A DNA stretch of 64,000 bases from Nitrosococcus watsonii C-113. GTDB taxonomy: Bacteria; Pseudomonadota; Gammaproteobacteria; Nitrosococcales; Nitrosococcaceae. How positions within the stretch are numbered: position 1 is the stretch's first letter; the number at the start of each line of letters is the position of its first letter. The stretch spans positions 62,001 through 126,000 of the forward strand of contig NC_014315.1 of NCBI RefSeq assembly GCF_000143085.1, given 5' to 3'. The notes beneath the pieces were generated by a model that saw only the letters and a program-made list of their open reading frames with translations, did not search any database and had not been told where the DNA came from. Positions 22,288 to 31,718 of the stretch are shown piece after piece. A program made the position numbers and the translations under genes.

Positions 22288-23751
22288 ATGTATATCGTTA
22301 TGATCACGCCCGAGTGTGCTCCAATAGCAAAGGTGGGTGGTCTAGGAGATGTCGTTCAAGGGCTTTCTAATGAGCTTTCGATACGGGGCAATACCGTTGA
22401 GCTTATTCTCCCTAAATACGATTGTATGCGCTACGAGCGCATCTGGGGTTTGGAGAAAACTTACAGTGATTTATGGGTGCCTTACCATGACCAATGGATT
22501 CCTTGCGATGTGTATTTTGGTTTTGCGGAGGGGCTGAAATGCTTTTTCATTGAGTCCCATAATGGCTTTTTCCAGCGGGGAACCTATTACGGCCAGCCCG
22601 ATGATCCCCAGCGCTTCGCTTTTTTTTGCAAGGCGGCGCTAGAATTCATGCTCAGGAGCAATAAATATCCGGAGATTATCCACTGCCACGACTGGCAAAC
22701 GGGCCTTGTGCCAGTATTACTCTTCGAGCAATATAAATATCTGGGGATGACTCACCCCCGAGTCTGCTACACTTTGCATAATATGCGGCACCAGGGGGTG
22801 ACCGGTGGTCATATTCTCCAGCAGGTAGGATTAGACCCTGCAGCTTATATGACACCAGAGCGGTTACTCGACCATACTTACCCCCATGGGGTCAACCTGA
22901 TGAAAGGAGGAATCGTCTTTTCCAATTTCATCACCACCGTTTCACCTCGCTACCTGGATGAAATCCGCTATACGGACCAGGGCTATGGCTTGCAGCACAC
23001 CCTTTATCTGCATGAACAAAAACTAGGCGGAATTCTTAATGGTGTGGATTATAAGGTGTGGAATCCTGACATCGATCCCCACATTGCAGCTCGCTATAAT
23101 TTGAAAACCCTGGATAAAAAATACCAGAATAAAACCGCTTTACGCCATCGCTTATGGCTACGGGATGAATATAAACCCATTGTGGCTGTTATCAGTCGTC
23201 TCGATCCGCAAAAAGGGGTCGAACTTATCCGCCATGCCCTTTTCTATTGTCTGGCTAATGGCTGCCAATTCGTTTTGTTAGGTGCTAGCGCCAGTAACAG
23301 TATTAATGCCGATTTCTGGTACCTCAAGCAATATCTGAATGATGACCCCGATTGTCACCTGGAAATTGGCTATGATGAAAATTTGGCCCACCAGATCTAC
23401 GCAGGCGCCGACATGCTCATCGTTCCTAGTATTTATGAACCTTGTGGCCTCACCCAAATGATCGCTATGAAATACGGTACGGTTCCCATAGTGCGCCATG
23501 TGGGAGGGCTGGCGGATACGGTATTCGATGCTAATTATGCCCATAAACCCTACCATGAGCGCAACGGCTTTGTTTTCAACGACTTTAACCATGAGGGGAT
23601 AGAAGCTGCCCTCCATCGGGCTATAGGGCTATGGTATGAATATCCCCAATATTCCCGGGAACTGATGGAAAATGGAATGCGTTATGATTTTTCTTGGAAT
23701 CATCCAGGGCAACATTACCTCAATATTTACCACCATATCCGAGAAGCATGA
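22288..23751 (+). CDS. glgA: Glycogen synthase (GT5)
   Basis: A 487-residue ADP/UDP-glucose glycosyltransferase that elongates alpha-1,4-glucan. The N-terminus MYIVMITPECAPIAKVGGLGDVVQGLSNEL carries the KVGGLGDV glucosyl-donor motif. IIHCHDWQTGLVP (about 132-144), SRLDPQKG (about 306-313) and the C-terminal PSIYEPCGLTQMIAMKYGT (about 382-400) are all present; the last is the E-x-CGL-x-Q catalytic motif. It lies 58 bases after the GH57 gene, with GAGGGAGAAG upstream of the ATG, and forms a glycogen block with DUF4912 and GH57. No frame damage. Confidence 0.94.
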   Translation: MYIVMITPECAPIAKVGGLGDVVQGLSNELSIRGNTVELILPKYDCMRYERIWGLEKTYSDLWVPYHDQWIPCDVYFGFAEGLKCFFIESHNGFFQRGTYYGQPDDPQRFAFFCKAALEFMLRSNKYPEIIHCHDWQTGLVPVLLFEQYKYLGMTHPRVCYTLHNMRHQGVTGGHILQQVGLDPAAYMTPERLLDHTYPHGVNLMKGGIVFSNFITTVSPRYLDEIRYTDQGYGLQHTLYLHEQKLGGILNGVDYKVWNPDIDPHIAARYNLKTLDKKYQNKTALRHRLWLRDEYKPIVAVISRLDPQKGVELIRHALFYCLANGCQFVLLGASASNSINADFWYLKQYLNDDPDCHLEIGYDENLAHQIYAGADMLIVPSIYEPCGLTQMIAMKYGTVPIVRHVGGLADTVFDANYAHKPYHERNGFVFNDFNHEGIEAALHRAIGLWYEYPQYSRELMENGMRYDFSWNHPGQHYLNIYHHIREA

Positions 23752-23904
23752 GAGTGTTTGCCGATGCTATCTACCGTTCCGATCTTAAGTGGGTACAATT
23801 GCACCATTCCGCATTTAGCTATCGCTAGAACCTATCCGGGTTAGTGGCAAGTGAGCGTGCGTTGTGGAGATGGGCAGGAGGTAAAGGTATATTTTGCTTG
23901 ATAG

Positions 23905-23953
23905 TAAAAAATCATGATTTTGACACGCTAGCGTGAACCTGCGATTTTTTATA
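23905..23953. terminator. Palindromic structure after glgA
   Basis: AAAAAATC (23906-23912 area) and GATTTTTT (about 23942-23949) flank an inner perfect 12-bp palindrome CACGCTAGCGTG (23924-23935). It may act as a bidirectional terminator between glgA and the opposing DUF4396 gene, though it is 150 bases from glgA. Confidence 0.45.
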
Positions 23954-24131
23954 GTGTACGAGCAGAAATAACAGACAACCCGAAAGGGATAGTCGGTCAA
24001 TAAACTAGCTTATAATGAGCCGGTACTGCTGGATACGTGCGCGTGAATGAATAATGGATCTGGCGATTCCGCCTAAGGGCTAATCAAAGTAGCGGGTAGC
24101 CTTGACTGTCCTTTTCAAAATCAAGTCAGTC

Positions 24132-24216
24132 CTGAATGGGCGGATGAGTGAAGTGCGCTCATTTTGGCGGTAAAGTGGATCGCTCCCTCTTGCCGAGACA
24201 TCATCCGCCCATTCAG
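24132..24216. repeat. 85-bp element bounded by 16-bp perfect inverted repeats
   Basis: CTGAATGGGCGGATGA (24132-24147) and its exact reverse complement TCATCCGCCCATTCAG (24201-24216) enclose 53 bases. No coding content. AGT follows the right end and AGTC precedes the left end, so a short target duplication is possible. The form suggests a MITE-like element or paired operator. The rest of the 23752-24259 gap shows no gene. Confidence 0.6.
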
Positions 24217-24259
24217 AGTTATTAGGTATTAATAGCAGACTGGCCATTAACCCTATGGG

Positions 24260-24937
24260 CTACATCGCCTCCTTAATACCTTTACGAATAAGTATCCAAT
24301 TTATGGGATAGGTGGTGAAGAAACCACTTAGCATGGCAAACTGCATCATCCACCAGAATATCCAGTGATCCGGTTTCATCGCGGTATGTCCAAACAAAAC
24401 AAAAATGCTGATGGCCATCCAGCCGTACATACCCACCTGCCAGAAAGTCAGCGATAGCACATCGGACTTGAATGATTGCCACCAAATCGTGCCCCATGAC
24501 GCGTCCGACATAGGTGCCTGGGCGCCATACTGGAAGACCACGCCGATGATAAGCGCCACCACATACTCAACTATCCAGTTACCAAACACCTCCTGCCCTA
24601 GCACTACGAACCCCAGACCCAGCGTGAACATGCCCGTTTCTACCAGTATGTCCGCCAATGAACAACCCGCCCCGCAGTGAGTGGCTCCAAGCGCCACGCT
24701 CTGCCAGAATGGGCGCTCTCCATGTTCATACCTGTACTCGCCGGGCACTTCCTGTTTCGGCGAACGGCCGAACCACAGGTACATGATCAAGGCAAACACG
24801 CCACCCCAGAGAAAGGTCAACGGCCATACCCATTTCATTACTGTCATCGGTGGCGGGCGTCGATTGACATCGAGAATTGCCCATAGCATCAGCAGCACGG
24901 AAACGGCGATATTGATGATGGCAATATTACGTAACAT
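24260..24937 (-). CDS. DUF4396 membrane protein
   Basis: A 225-residue inner-membrane protein with about six hydrophobic segments. GATHCGAGCSLADILVE (about 84-100) with its paired cysteines and histidine, and the C-terminal FFTTYPINWILIRKGIKEAM, are typical of DUF4396 proteins. The conserved Cys/His set hints at metal binding, but the family function is unknown. It stands alone; the CBS gene upstream is on the same strand but about 100 bases away. Confidence 0.8.
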   Translation of the reverse strand: MLRNIAIINIAVSVLLMLWAILDVNRRPPPMTVMKWVWPLTFLWGGVFALIMYLWFGRSPKQEVPGEYRYEHGERPFWQSVALGATHCGAGCSLADILVETGMFTLGLGFVVLGQEVFGNWIVEYVVALIIGVVFQYGAQAPMSDASWGTIWWQSFKSDVLSLTFWQVGMYGWMAISIFVLFGHTAMKPDHWIFWWMMQFAMLSGFFTTYPINWILIRKGIKEAM

Positions 24938-25039
24938 AATCTGTTCTTGCTTTCGCTATAAATCCGCGGTAGAACTCTCCTGTCCCCTAAGGTGCAAGAA
25001 TCTTACCCTTCAGATACTGCGATAGGACAAATTTGCCAT

Positions 25040-25672
25040 CTAACTAATAACGGTACTACTCATTCCCATCTCCTCCCCATGAATAAGCCACGCTTCCATC
25101 TCGGCAAAGCTCTGTACTCGGCCTGTAGCTTGAATTTCCATGCCTAATTGCTTGCCAATCTGGGTAATGGAAAAGATACCGCGTACAACAGGTCCTGTTG
25201 CCTCGGTACCTCGATCTAGCACGAGCGCGTGTTGTCGCCGCGCCTCCCGTAGTACTTCTACCACATTACCAACGCTAGCCTGGTAAACATCTTCCATATC
25301 CAGAGCCTCGAGCTGATTGCGCGGCGTCATAACGTCGGCCACCTGAATCTCACTATGGGGCATATGTTCCTGTGAGATAAGCCTGATCGGCTTTTCACCT
25401 AGAATATCATGGGCCGTAATAGCACCAATAACCGCACCGTCGGACGCAGTAACAAGTAAAAGACGCACCCCCTCGCTTATCATTTTCTGCAATGCAGAAT
25501 CAATACTGAGATCGGAGGATATCGTGACCGCCTTGACTCGGCGCAGATCGGTCATAACATCAATAGCTGGACTAGCCATCGTGACTTTCTCTGGCAAGTT
25601 CTGTAAAAACCGGAACACTTGGGTGCCCTCGGGAAGTGAATGAGTCGCGAGTTTGAAATAGCCATTATCCAT
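25040..25672 (-). CDS. CBS-domain protein
   Basis: A 210-residue soluble protein with two CBS motifs: AVTISSDLSIDSALQKMISEGVRLLLVTASDGAVIGAIT (about 48-86) and VADVMTPRNQLEALDMEDVYQASVGNVVEVLREA (about 111-144), the second ending in GIFSITQIGKQLG. Paired CBS domains bind adenine nucleotides and regulate partner proteins; no catalytic domain is fused. It probably reports energy state to an unknown partner. Confidence 0.85.
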   Translation of the reverse strand: MDNGYFKLATHSLPEGTQVFRFLQNLPEKVTMASPAIDVMTDLRRVKAVTISSDLSIDSALQKMISEGVRLLLVTASDGAVIGAITAHDILGEKPIRLISQEHMPHSEIQVADVMTPRNQLEALDMEDVYQASVGNVVEVLREARRQHALVLDRGTEATGPVVRGIFSITQIGKQLGMEIQATGRVQSFAEMEAWLIHGEEMGMSSTVIS

Positions 25673-25899
25673 TAGATGATTACCTCATATAAAATAATAC
25701 AACGCGAACACACCATGTACCTCTCTCTAGGATAACCACGTATTCTCCTGGATTGAGGAAAATACACTAGGGAAAGCAGGTAAAAAAACCTACTTTCCAT
25801 TTATCCACTGTGCTCTGCTTTCGCCGCACCGGTTCCAAACGCTAGTGCATGAAAAGAGATTGATGCTCCTTAGCATACTCCGGCACGATGGCACCACCC

Positions 25900-26442
25900 T
25901 CAGGTGACAGTAAGTAGGTTGCCGTCCTGATCTTGCATTACCAGTTGGTTATCCTTGGCGAAGTCGATCAGAAAGCCGAAAAGCATAGGATTCTCTAACT
26001 GCAGCTCCGTATCCACCATGACACATTTCATGCCTTGGGGCGATACTCCCATGTTAACATGGGGGTTAAATATAGCGGTATGATTGGAGCTGTAGCTGGC
26101 CCCCGCATAATACAGACGTTCGGCCCAATTACTAGGGCGGAATTTTTCGTCCTCAGCAGTAATACCGTAGATAAAGACTCTTTTGATGCCAAGGGATTCG
26201 GCATCGGCGGTATTTCTATCGGATTCATCCGGTGTGGATGCGCCGTTAACGGCGAATCGCAGATGCTGCCCTCGAAGTTTTCCGCCCAGATAGAAGGACT
26301 CCTTCGCTCCAGGGATTTGGCCATCAGCAGAAGGTGCTCCAATAGCCCCAGTCCCAGCTCCTAGTACGGCCATAAAAAACCATGAAATTAACCGTTTGAA
26401 TTTCCGGATGACCCCGTTTCCAGTCTTTTGTATGGAATTCAT
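25900..26442 (-). CDS. DUF3579 protein with an N-terminal extension
   Basis: The core from about residue 88 onward matches DUF3579: VFIYGITAEDEKFRPSNWAERL, then FNPHVNMGVSPQGMKCVMVD, ELQLENPMLFGFLIDFAKDN. The first 80 or so residues are an extension with a hydrophobic stretch (ISWFFMAVLGAGTGAIGA), which may be a signal peptide or anchor; most DUF3579 proteins are short cytosolic proteins without it. The ATG at 26442 has AGGAGG about 6 bases upstream and is preferred over the longer frame to 26496. Function unknown. Confidence 0.78.
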   Translation of the reverse strand: MNSIQKTGNGVIRKFKRLISWFFMAVLGAGTGAIGAPSADGQIPGAKESFYLGGKLRGQHLRFAVNGASTPDESDRNTADAESLGIKRVFIYGITAEDEKFRPSNWAERLYYAGASYSSNHTAIFNPHVNMGVSPQGMKCVMVDTELQLENPMLFGFLIDFAKDNQLVMQDQDGNLLTVT

Positions 26443-26773
26443 AGTGCAACCTCCTAAAGTAATGACGGTTTGTTGCTTTTGATCATCGTAAAACAATCTG
26501 ATGCAAATTATATGCTATAGTTCTTTAAACTAGTGTTAACTTATTCAATAATCAGAAAAAATAAAGTGATCGGCCCATCGGCAGGGAACGAATATTGAGA
26601 GAAAAGGGTGATTCGCCCCACCCTGATGGGGGGATTTCAACAGTGAGGGGATTTCAGCTAGCAATATAGGTGAACGAGTTAATTGGCAACGGCACCGATA
26701 AATTCAGAAGCGTTTCGGCTTTGTTGCTAAGGGAAAGAGTTAAGCGTCAAGTGCTGCTTAGAAGCAAAGGTTT

Positions 26774-27844
26774 TTAATCGAGGCGGCACCTGAGCTGGGC
26801 GGGGTCATCATCGTTGGACTCGGGTAGAGGGGAGGTTGTTTGATCAAGGGGGCGTCCCAGCAGCATATTCAAGAAAGCGTGCCGGGTAGCTTCGTCCAAA
26901 TGACGGAAAGTACGAAAGCGGACATGCTGATTCTGTCGTGCAAGATCCAACTCGATGCCCCATAAAGGAATAATCCGAGTAGGCAACATAGCATAGCGGA
27001 TATCGCCAAGTATACAAGGTCGATTTGGATACTGGATAATGTATCCATCCGAGAAATCCGTGAATCGATTAATATCCTGAGCCAGAATTGATCCGGTTTT
27101 AAGCCCGTCCAGCCGCTTCGGGGAAAAGTGCTCAATGGAGTCACCAGGATAAAGGCGCGGCTTGCTAAGGATACCGGCGCGTACCGCATTTACATAAAAC
27201 CGTCCATTGGTTTCATAAATGGTACGCCACAAGATAATATTGCCTAGGGTTGGTTTGGCTTCTAGCCGTTCTATCCGCTGACCCTGGCTTTCAGCAAAGA
27301 CCGTTATAAAATTTTCTACTCGCTCCCGTTGTGCAAGGCCAACCAACAGGTAAAGGACGGCAATGCCTAGTCCTAGACGGGCTGGTATCGGCGTGGATTT
27401 GAACAGACTCCACCCCAAAGCGATAATGAGCACTCCGGAAAATAAGGGATCGACGACTGCAATTAAATTCCAGGCGATCCGCGCTTCCGATATCGGCCAA
27501 AAGAGCTGCGTGCCATAACTGGTACAGGCATCCAACAAACCGCTGGGCAAATAACCGAGTACGGCGAGAGGGTATAACCGCCAAAAACCGATGTGCCGCC
27601 GCAGAAATGGCCAGAGCAAAATCGCAGCGATCAGCCCTCCAATAGGGACAAATAGGAGAGAATGGGTGAATTGCCGATGGTATTCAAGGACGAGGAGGGG
27701 ATCATCTGGAGAGCGGATAAAGACATCCGCATCAGCCAACAATCCAGCTATAAATCCCACTGCGGCAGCTAAACGCACCCTGGATGGGTGGACAGCCGAT
27801 TGGGCGACTACCGCCCCCAGTAAGCCTTGAGTCACAATATCCAC
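26774..27844 (-). CDS. YdjM/DUF457-type membrane-bound metal-dependent hydrolase
   Basis: A 356-residue protein. The N-terminal membrane part MDIVTQGLLGAVVAQSAV, GFIAGLLADADVFI and EYHRQFTHSLLFVPI carries the Asp and His residues of the DUF457 (YdjM-like) putative hydrolase domain. About five membrane segments run to residue 170. The C-terminal half is soluble with GRFYVNAVRAG and GDIRYAMLPTRIIPLWGIEL. The substrate is unknown. The gene stands alone on the minus strand; the 277 bases downstream show no gene. Confidence 0.8.
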   Translation of the reverse strand: MDIVTQGLLGAVVAQSAVHPSRVRLAAAVGFIAGLLADADVFIRSPDDPLLVLEYHRQFTHSLLFVPIGGLIAAILLWPFLRRHIGFWRLYPLAVLGYLPSGLLDACTSYGTQLFWPISEARIAWNLIAVVDPLFSGVLIIALGWSLFKSTPIPARLGLGIAVLYLLVGLAQRERVENFITVFAESQGQRIERLEAKPTLGNIILWRTIYETNGRFYVNAVRAGILSKPRLYPGDSIEHFSPKRLDGLKTGSILAQDINRFTDFSDGYIIQYPNRPCILGDIRYAMLPTRIIPLWGIELDLARQNQHVRFRTFRHLDEATRHAFLNMLLGRPLDQTTSPLPESNDDDPAQLRCRLD

Positions 27845-27981
27845 TAGGTCAACCAGCCTTGTTTGAAGGAGGCAGTATAGAGAAACCCAAGAGAATTTTT
27901 CTGAAATAAGTAATTATTGCGGTTAGCATTTTAGGGTCTTGGTGGGATCTCTGCTTAAATTAATTTGTATGGGCCTTTGGA

Positions 27982-28842
27982 CTATGGCCATATTGCTGGA
28001 ACCAAGACAGGAATGTAGTCTTGTTGTAGGTGAGGGGCAAAAAGCAAGCGAGGAACAACCTGTGGATAAAAATATTGCTGCCAAAAAAACGCATGCGCCC
28101 GTTGGAAGCCCCTGACAAGGGTTGGCGCGACTCCCAAGGCAACTGCATCAACTAAACAGTACCAGGCGGCAACGCCGCTAGGGGGATTCCCCTGGGGAAG
28201 CTGCATTACGGGATCAATAGGCACCCATCGCCAAGTACCACAGGAAACGCCAATAAGTTCCAGCCAGGTAGTTACAAAAAAGGCGCCAAGATAAACGCCC
28301 GGCGAGCGTCCAAATAGGACGAATAGGACGAATACAATAAATAGTAACGCGCCTACCATATCTCCCTGGGGAGCAATGGTTACGCCCCAAAGGGACCAAA
28401 GCCCGCCAGCCGTTAGCACGGTCGCGGCAATAACTTTAAGATTTCGCTTGAAGAATTCCGAACGAGCTAGGGCCACAGCAGTTAAATAGACCATGCCATG
28501 GCCTGGCGGAACATAGGCGGGAACATTATGGAAACGGTAAATATAGCCTTCCATATAAGGAGAGGCAAAATGCTCGCCTATGGTAGCAAACGCCACGGCA
28601 ACAAGTACCTGGGCGCGAACTAGGTTACTCTCTCCACGAAGTAGCGCAAATAAGAATACCCAAGCGCAAACGCCCAGGAAATTTTGAAAGGTTAAAGTAG
28701 CATCCGCGTCCAGATATAGGCACAGGGCAATGGATGCAAAGACGATCAACGCAATTCCATAATTACGAAAATCTCTATTTGCCGTCCCAAGGTGACCCTT
28801 CCCAAGCAAGCCCAGACGAACGCTCTCTTCCCTCATGATCAT
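27982..28842 (-). CDS. Multi-span membrane protein of unknown function
   Basis: A 286-residue protein with seven or eight hydrophobic segments, the first at about 28-45. PPGHGMVYLTAVALAR (about 111-126) and SCGTWRWVPIDPVMQLPQGNPPSG (about 200-223) are the only distinctive hydrophilic parts. I do not recognise the family. An in-frame ATG two codons into the frame (MREESVRLG) is an equal choice for the start. It is followed 137 bases later by the DUF457 gene on the same strand. Confidence 0.65.
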   Translation of the reverse strand: MIMREESVRLGLLGKGHLGTANRDFRNYGIALIVFASIALCLYLDADATLTFQNFLGVCAWVFLFALLRGESNLVRAQVLVAVAFATIGEHFASPYMEGYIYRFHNVPAYVPPGHGMVYLTAVALARSEFFKRNLKVIAATVLTAGGLWSLWGVTIAPQGDMVGALLFIVFVLFVLFGRSPGVYLGAFFVTTWLELIGVSCGTWRWVPIDPVMQLPQGNPPSGVAAWYCLVDAVALGVAPTLVRGFQRAHAFFWQQYFYPQVVPRLLFAPHLQQDYIPVLVPAIWP

Positions 28843-28961
28843 CTCCGACTTTTTTTAGCGAATTTTTTGCTTGTTTTTAACATCAAGCCATTGTAGGAGA
28901 TGGGGTATAAAGGGGCAAGCTTGGTTACGCCGATAAGCGAAGCGATTTTCTCCCTATCGGA

Positions 28962-29501
28962 TTAAAAAGAAGAATTAGTTTTCTTTAGAAAGGCGATCTC
29001 TGCTGGAGTAGATGGCCGCTCTAATATTTGATTTCGATGGGGATAACGACCAAACTTAGCAATAATTGCTTGATGCTTTACCTCACAATCGTACTGGGAT
29101 TCTAATCCCGGCTCAGCAAATAATTTTATCCCAATCTGATGGATTTGTAGGGATTCACTGTGCATAAAAGGCATATAAAGAAATATCTTATGCTCCGGAT
29201 TGAGCACTTTACCGGCATTTTTATCAATGGCTTCCTGAGACAGAATTAGCGCGGCCGTATCATAAGCAAAGGACAAGGGGTGATTGCGATATATATTTCG
29301 TGAGAATTGATCTAGGATGATGATTTCAGCTAACCTGCCAAAAGGCTCTTTCCTCCACTCATAAAGTTCGCCCTGCACCGCTGCTCTATGATGCGCTTTG
29401 AAACGCTCCTTAATAAGCTGGTCAAAGCGAGGGCTTTTTTTCCACCAAGACTCAGGCTCAATCTCTTTGAACCAAAAATCTATAATCTGCTGCTGATCCA
29501 T
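28962..29501 (-). CDS. DUF924 family protein
   Basis: A 179-residue protein of the DUF924 family: IIDFWFKEIEPESWWKKSPRFDQLI at the start, GRLAEIIILDQFSRNIYR (about 56-73) and the alpha-helical middle with FMHSESLQIHQIGIKLF. The fold is a TPR-like helical bundle; function is unknown. It is a stand-alone minus-strand gene. The length is normal for the family. Confidence 0.88.
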   Translation of the reverse strand: MDQQQIIDFWFKEIEPESWWKKSPRFDQLIKERFKAHHRAAVQGELYEWRKEPFGRLAEIIILDQFSRNIYRNHPLSFAYDTAALILSQEAIDKNAGKVLNPEHKIFLYMPFMHSESLQIHQIGIKLFAEPGLESQYDCEVKHQAIIAKFGRYPHRNQILERPSTPAEIAFLKKTNSSF

Positions 29502-29650
29502 TCTGCTAAGTAGAATTAGTGTCAGGGCTTATTTGAAAATAGCGCTCAGCAACTATTAAGTTCAATTCCATATCGCCTTATAAAGTAATCCCTTTACTAA
29601 GGATTGCAATGCAAGACCCGCCTCTGGCTATTTAAATTTTCTTCAACTTA

Positions 29651-30577
29651 TTAACAGGAAAGTTCATCCAGGCAAGCGGACAGCATTTGTTCAAGGGAGC
29701 AGGGTTCAATGCCTAGATCATTAAAGGTGTTGGCCTTGGCGTTAACCACATTATTTGTTTCCATGAGTATGACCTGATCTAAGGTCAGGGGCGTATTAGG
29801 CAGGAGGGAGGCTATTCTGGCAAGCAGCCTCCAGACGACAAAAGGCACCGGCAATAGTAGCCGGCGACGACCGAGGTGAGTCAGCACTCGTTTTATAATA
29901 TCTCGGTAACGATAGGCGCGAGCTCCGCCCAGTTCGAAAGTTCTCCCGTTCGTGTCAGGCATTTCCAGAACCTGAAGCACCGCCCTAGCTACGTCCTCCA
30001 CATAGACGGGTTGCAGCCGAGTAGAGCCTCTACCAAAAAGAGGAACAATAGGCAACCGCGTCACTGTTTTCAAAGAATTTAAGAATGCATCATTGGGGCC
30101 GAACAGCACGCTGGGCCGTAGTAGGGTAGCGTTTGGGAAAACTTCTCGAACCCGTTGCTCGCCGTAGGCGCGGGCGCGCACGTAGTTCGAGGCTGACGCC
30201 GGATCTACGCCAATCCCCGAGATATGGATAAGCCTGCGGATACCGGCTTCCCCGGCTCGCCGCGCGACTCGCTCCGCTCCTTCTTCGTGGATAGCCCTAA
30301 AAGTCGCTTGCCCCTGTTCCACATAGAGTCCGACGGCATTAACCACGCCAGTGGCGCCCTTGAGCGCTTCAGCAACGGAATCCTCATCGCGGACATCCGC
30401 CCTTTGGAGTGCAATCTGGCCGCGGGCTTCGGCAAGATCTAGAGCACGGGGATGGCGGGCCGCGATCCGCACCCTCATCCCCGACTCAACAAGGCGCTGG
30501 ACAATAGTGCTGCCCAAAAACCCAGTGCCGCCAAAGACGGTAACTAAACCAGTTGATGGAGAGGTTATATCAGCCAT
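29651..30577 (-). CDS. NDUFA9-like atypical short-chain dehydrogenase/reductase
   Basis: A 308-residue NAD(P)-binding protein. The glycine motif VTVFGGTGFLGSTIVQRLVESG (about 12-33) opens a Rossmann fold. Further marks are GVVNAVGLYVEQGQ, RLIHISGIGVDP and LRPSVLFGPNDAFLN, the pattern of the complex I NDUFA9 subunit-like family in bacteria. Members may act in ubiquinone or lipid-related metabolism; the exact reaction is unknown. It is divergent from the mechanosensitive channel gene with only 42 bases between starts, so the two share a promoter region. Confidence 0.88.
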   Translation of the reverse strand: MADITSPSTGLVTVFGGTGFLGSTIVQRLVESGMRVRIAARHPRALDLAEARGQIALQRADVRDEDSVAEALKGATGVVNAVGLYVEQGQATFRAIHEEGAERVARRAGEAGIRRLIHISGIGVDPASASNYVRARAYGEQRVREVFPNATLLRPSVLFGPNDAFLNSLKTVTRLPIVPLFGRGSTRLQPVYVEDVARAVLQVLEMPDTNGRTFELGGARAYRYRDIIKRVLTHLGRRRLLLPVPFVVWRLLARIASLLPNTPLTLDQVILMETNNVVNAKANTFNDLGIEPCSLEQMLSACLDELSC

Positions 30578-30619
30578 GCTCTATAATAAATAAATTCTGA
30601 ACCGCTGCCGGAGCATACT

Positions 30620-31537
30620 GTGCCTAATACCACTCAAAACGTACCCACTGATGTAGAAGAAATTGCCGCTTCTATGCAAGATACCGTGCTGGGAATCTGG
30701 GCCGACTTTGTGAATCATAGCCCTTTTCTGGTGATGGGGGCATTAATTTTATTATTCACGTGGGGAATATCTGCGCTTGCTGCCCGGCTGATGGATGCTT
30801 CTTTGCGCCATTCCAAAATGCGGGGGTCGCTGCGCGAATTGTTCGTTCGGCTCCTGAGCATTGGCATTTGGATCATTGGAATTTTGCTTGCCGCTATGGT
30901 GACATTCCCCGGCTTGACGCCAGCGCGAGCCTTGAGCGCTATGGGTATTGTGTCCATTGCCGTGGGTTTTGCTTTTAAAGATATTTTCGAGAATTTTTTT
31001 GCTGGAATTCTGTTACTTTGGCGTTTTCCCTTTGAAAAAGGGGATTTTATTGAATGTGAAGGAATTAGCGGGCAGGTGGAGCATATCTCCGTGCGACAAA
31101 CGTTAATTCGTCAGACTTCTGGCGAACTGGTTATTGCCCCCAACTCTTTTCTATTTCTCAATCCTACCAAAGTGCTGACCAATTTACCCCGGCGACGAAT
31201 AACGATTATTACCGGAATAGCCTATGGCGAAAATGTAACTGAGGCGGTCCGCGTAATTGAGCACGCCGTAGATGAATGCAAGACAGTTCATAAAGACCGG
31301 CCTCTTGAGATTTTCCCCCAGGCCTTTGGGGCCAGCAGCATTGATATTGAGGTGACTTGGTGGGCCGATCCTACGCCGGTGGATGTTCGCCGCTCACGGG
31401 GCGAGGTGGTCACGGCCATCAAAGGAGCTTTGGACGAGGCCGGAATTGAGATTCCCTTCCCTTATCGCACTTTAACCTTTAAACATCCCTTGGAAACCAT
31501 AACATTGGGGAAAAGTGAGGGGGAAGTTAGTGAATAG
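30620..31537 (+). CDS. MscS-family mechanosensitive channel
   Basis: A 305-residue inner-membrane channel that releases osmolytes on hypo-osmotic shock. Two or three membrane segments lie in the first 130 residues; the pore helix is ALSAMGIVSIAVGFAFKDIFENFFAGILLL (about 98-127). The beta domain follows: FPFEKGDFIECEGISGQVEHISVRQT, and LVIAPNSFLFLNPTKVLTN. The start is a GTG at 30620 with GGAG seven bases upstream. Length is close to E. coli MscS (286). Confidence 0.9.
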   Translation: MPNTTQNVPTDVEEIAASMQDTVLGIWADFVNHSPFLVMGALILLFTWGISALAARLMDASLRHSKMRGSLRELFVRLLSIGIWIIGILLAAMVTFPGLTPARALSAMGIVSIAVGFAFKDIFENFFAGILLLWRFPFEKGDFIECEGISGQVEHISVRQTLIRQTSGELVIAPNSFLFLNPTKVLTNLPRRRITIITGIAYGENVTEAVRVIEHAVDECKTVHKDRPLEIFPQAFGASSIDIEVTWWADPTPVDVRRSRGEVVTAIKGALDEAGIEIPFPYRTLTFKHPLETITLGKSEGEVSE

Positions 31538-31718
31538 GATATGCAGCAGGCGAAATTTTTTAATGTTGCCTTAAAAATCTAGGTTTCCACGGTATATTTT
31601 CGGTTCAAGAAATCCTGGCGGACAAGCCTGCCGTCTCGTCTCAAAAGGGTAGTAAGCAGTTTATCTCGCGTCAAAAGAGAGCATATGACCTCCCTGTCAT
31701 TTTGCTCCTTGTTTCCCC

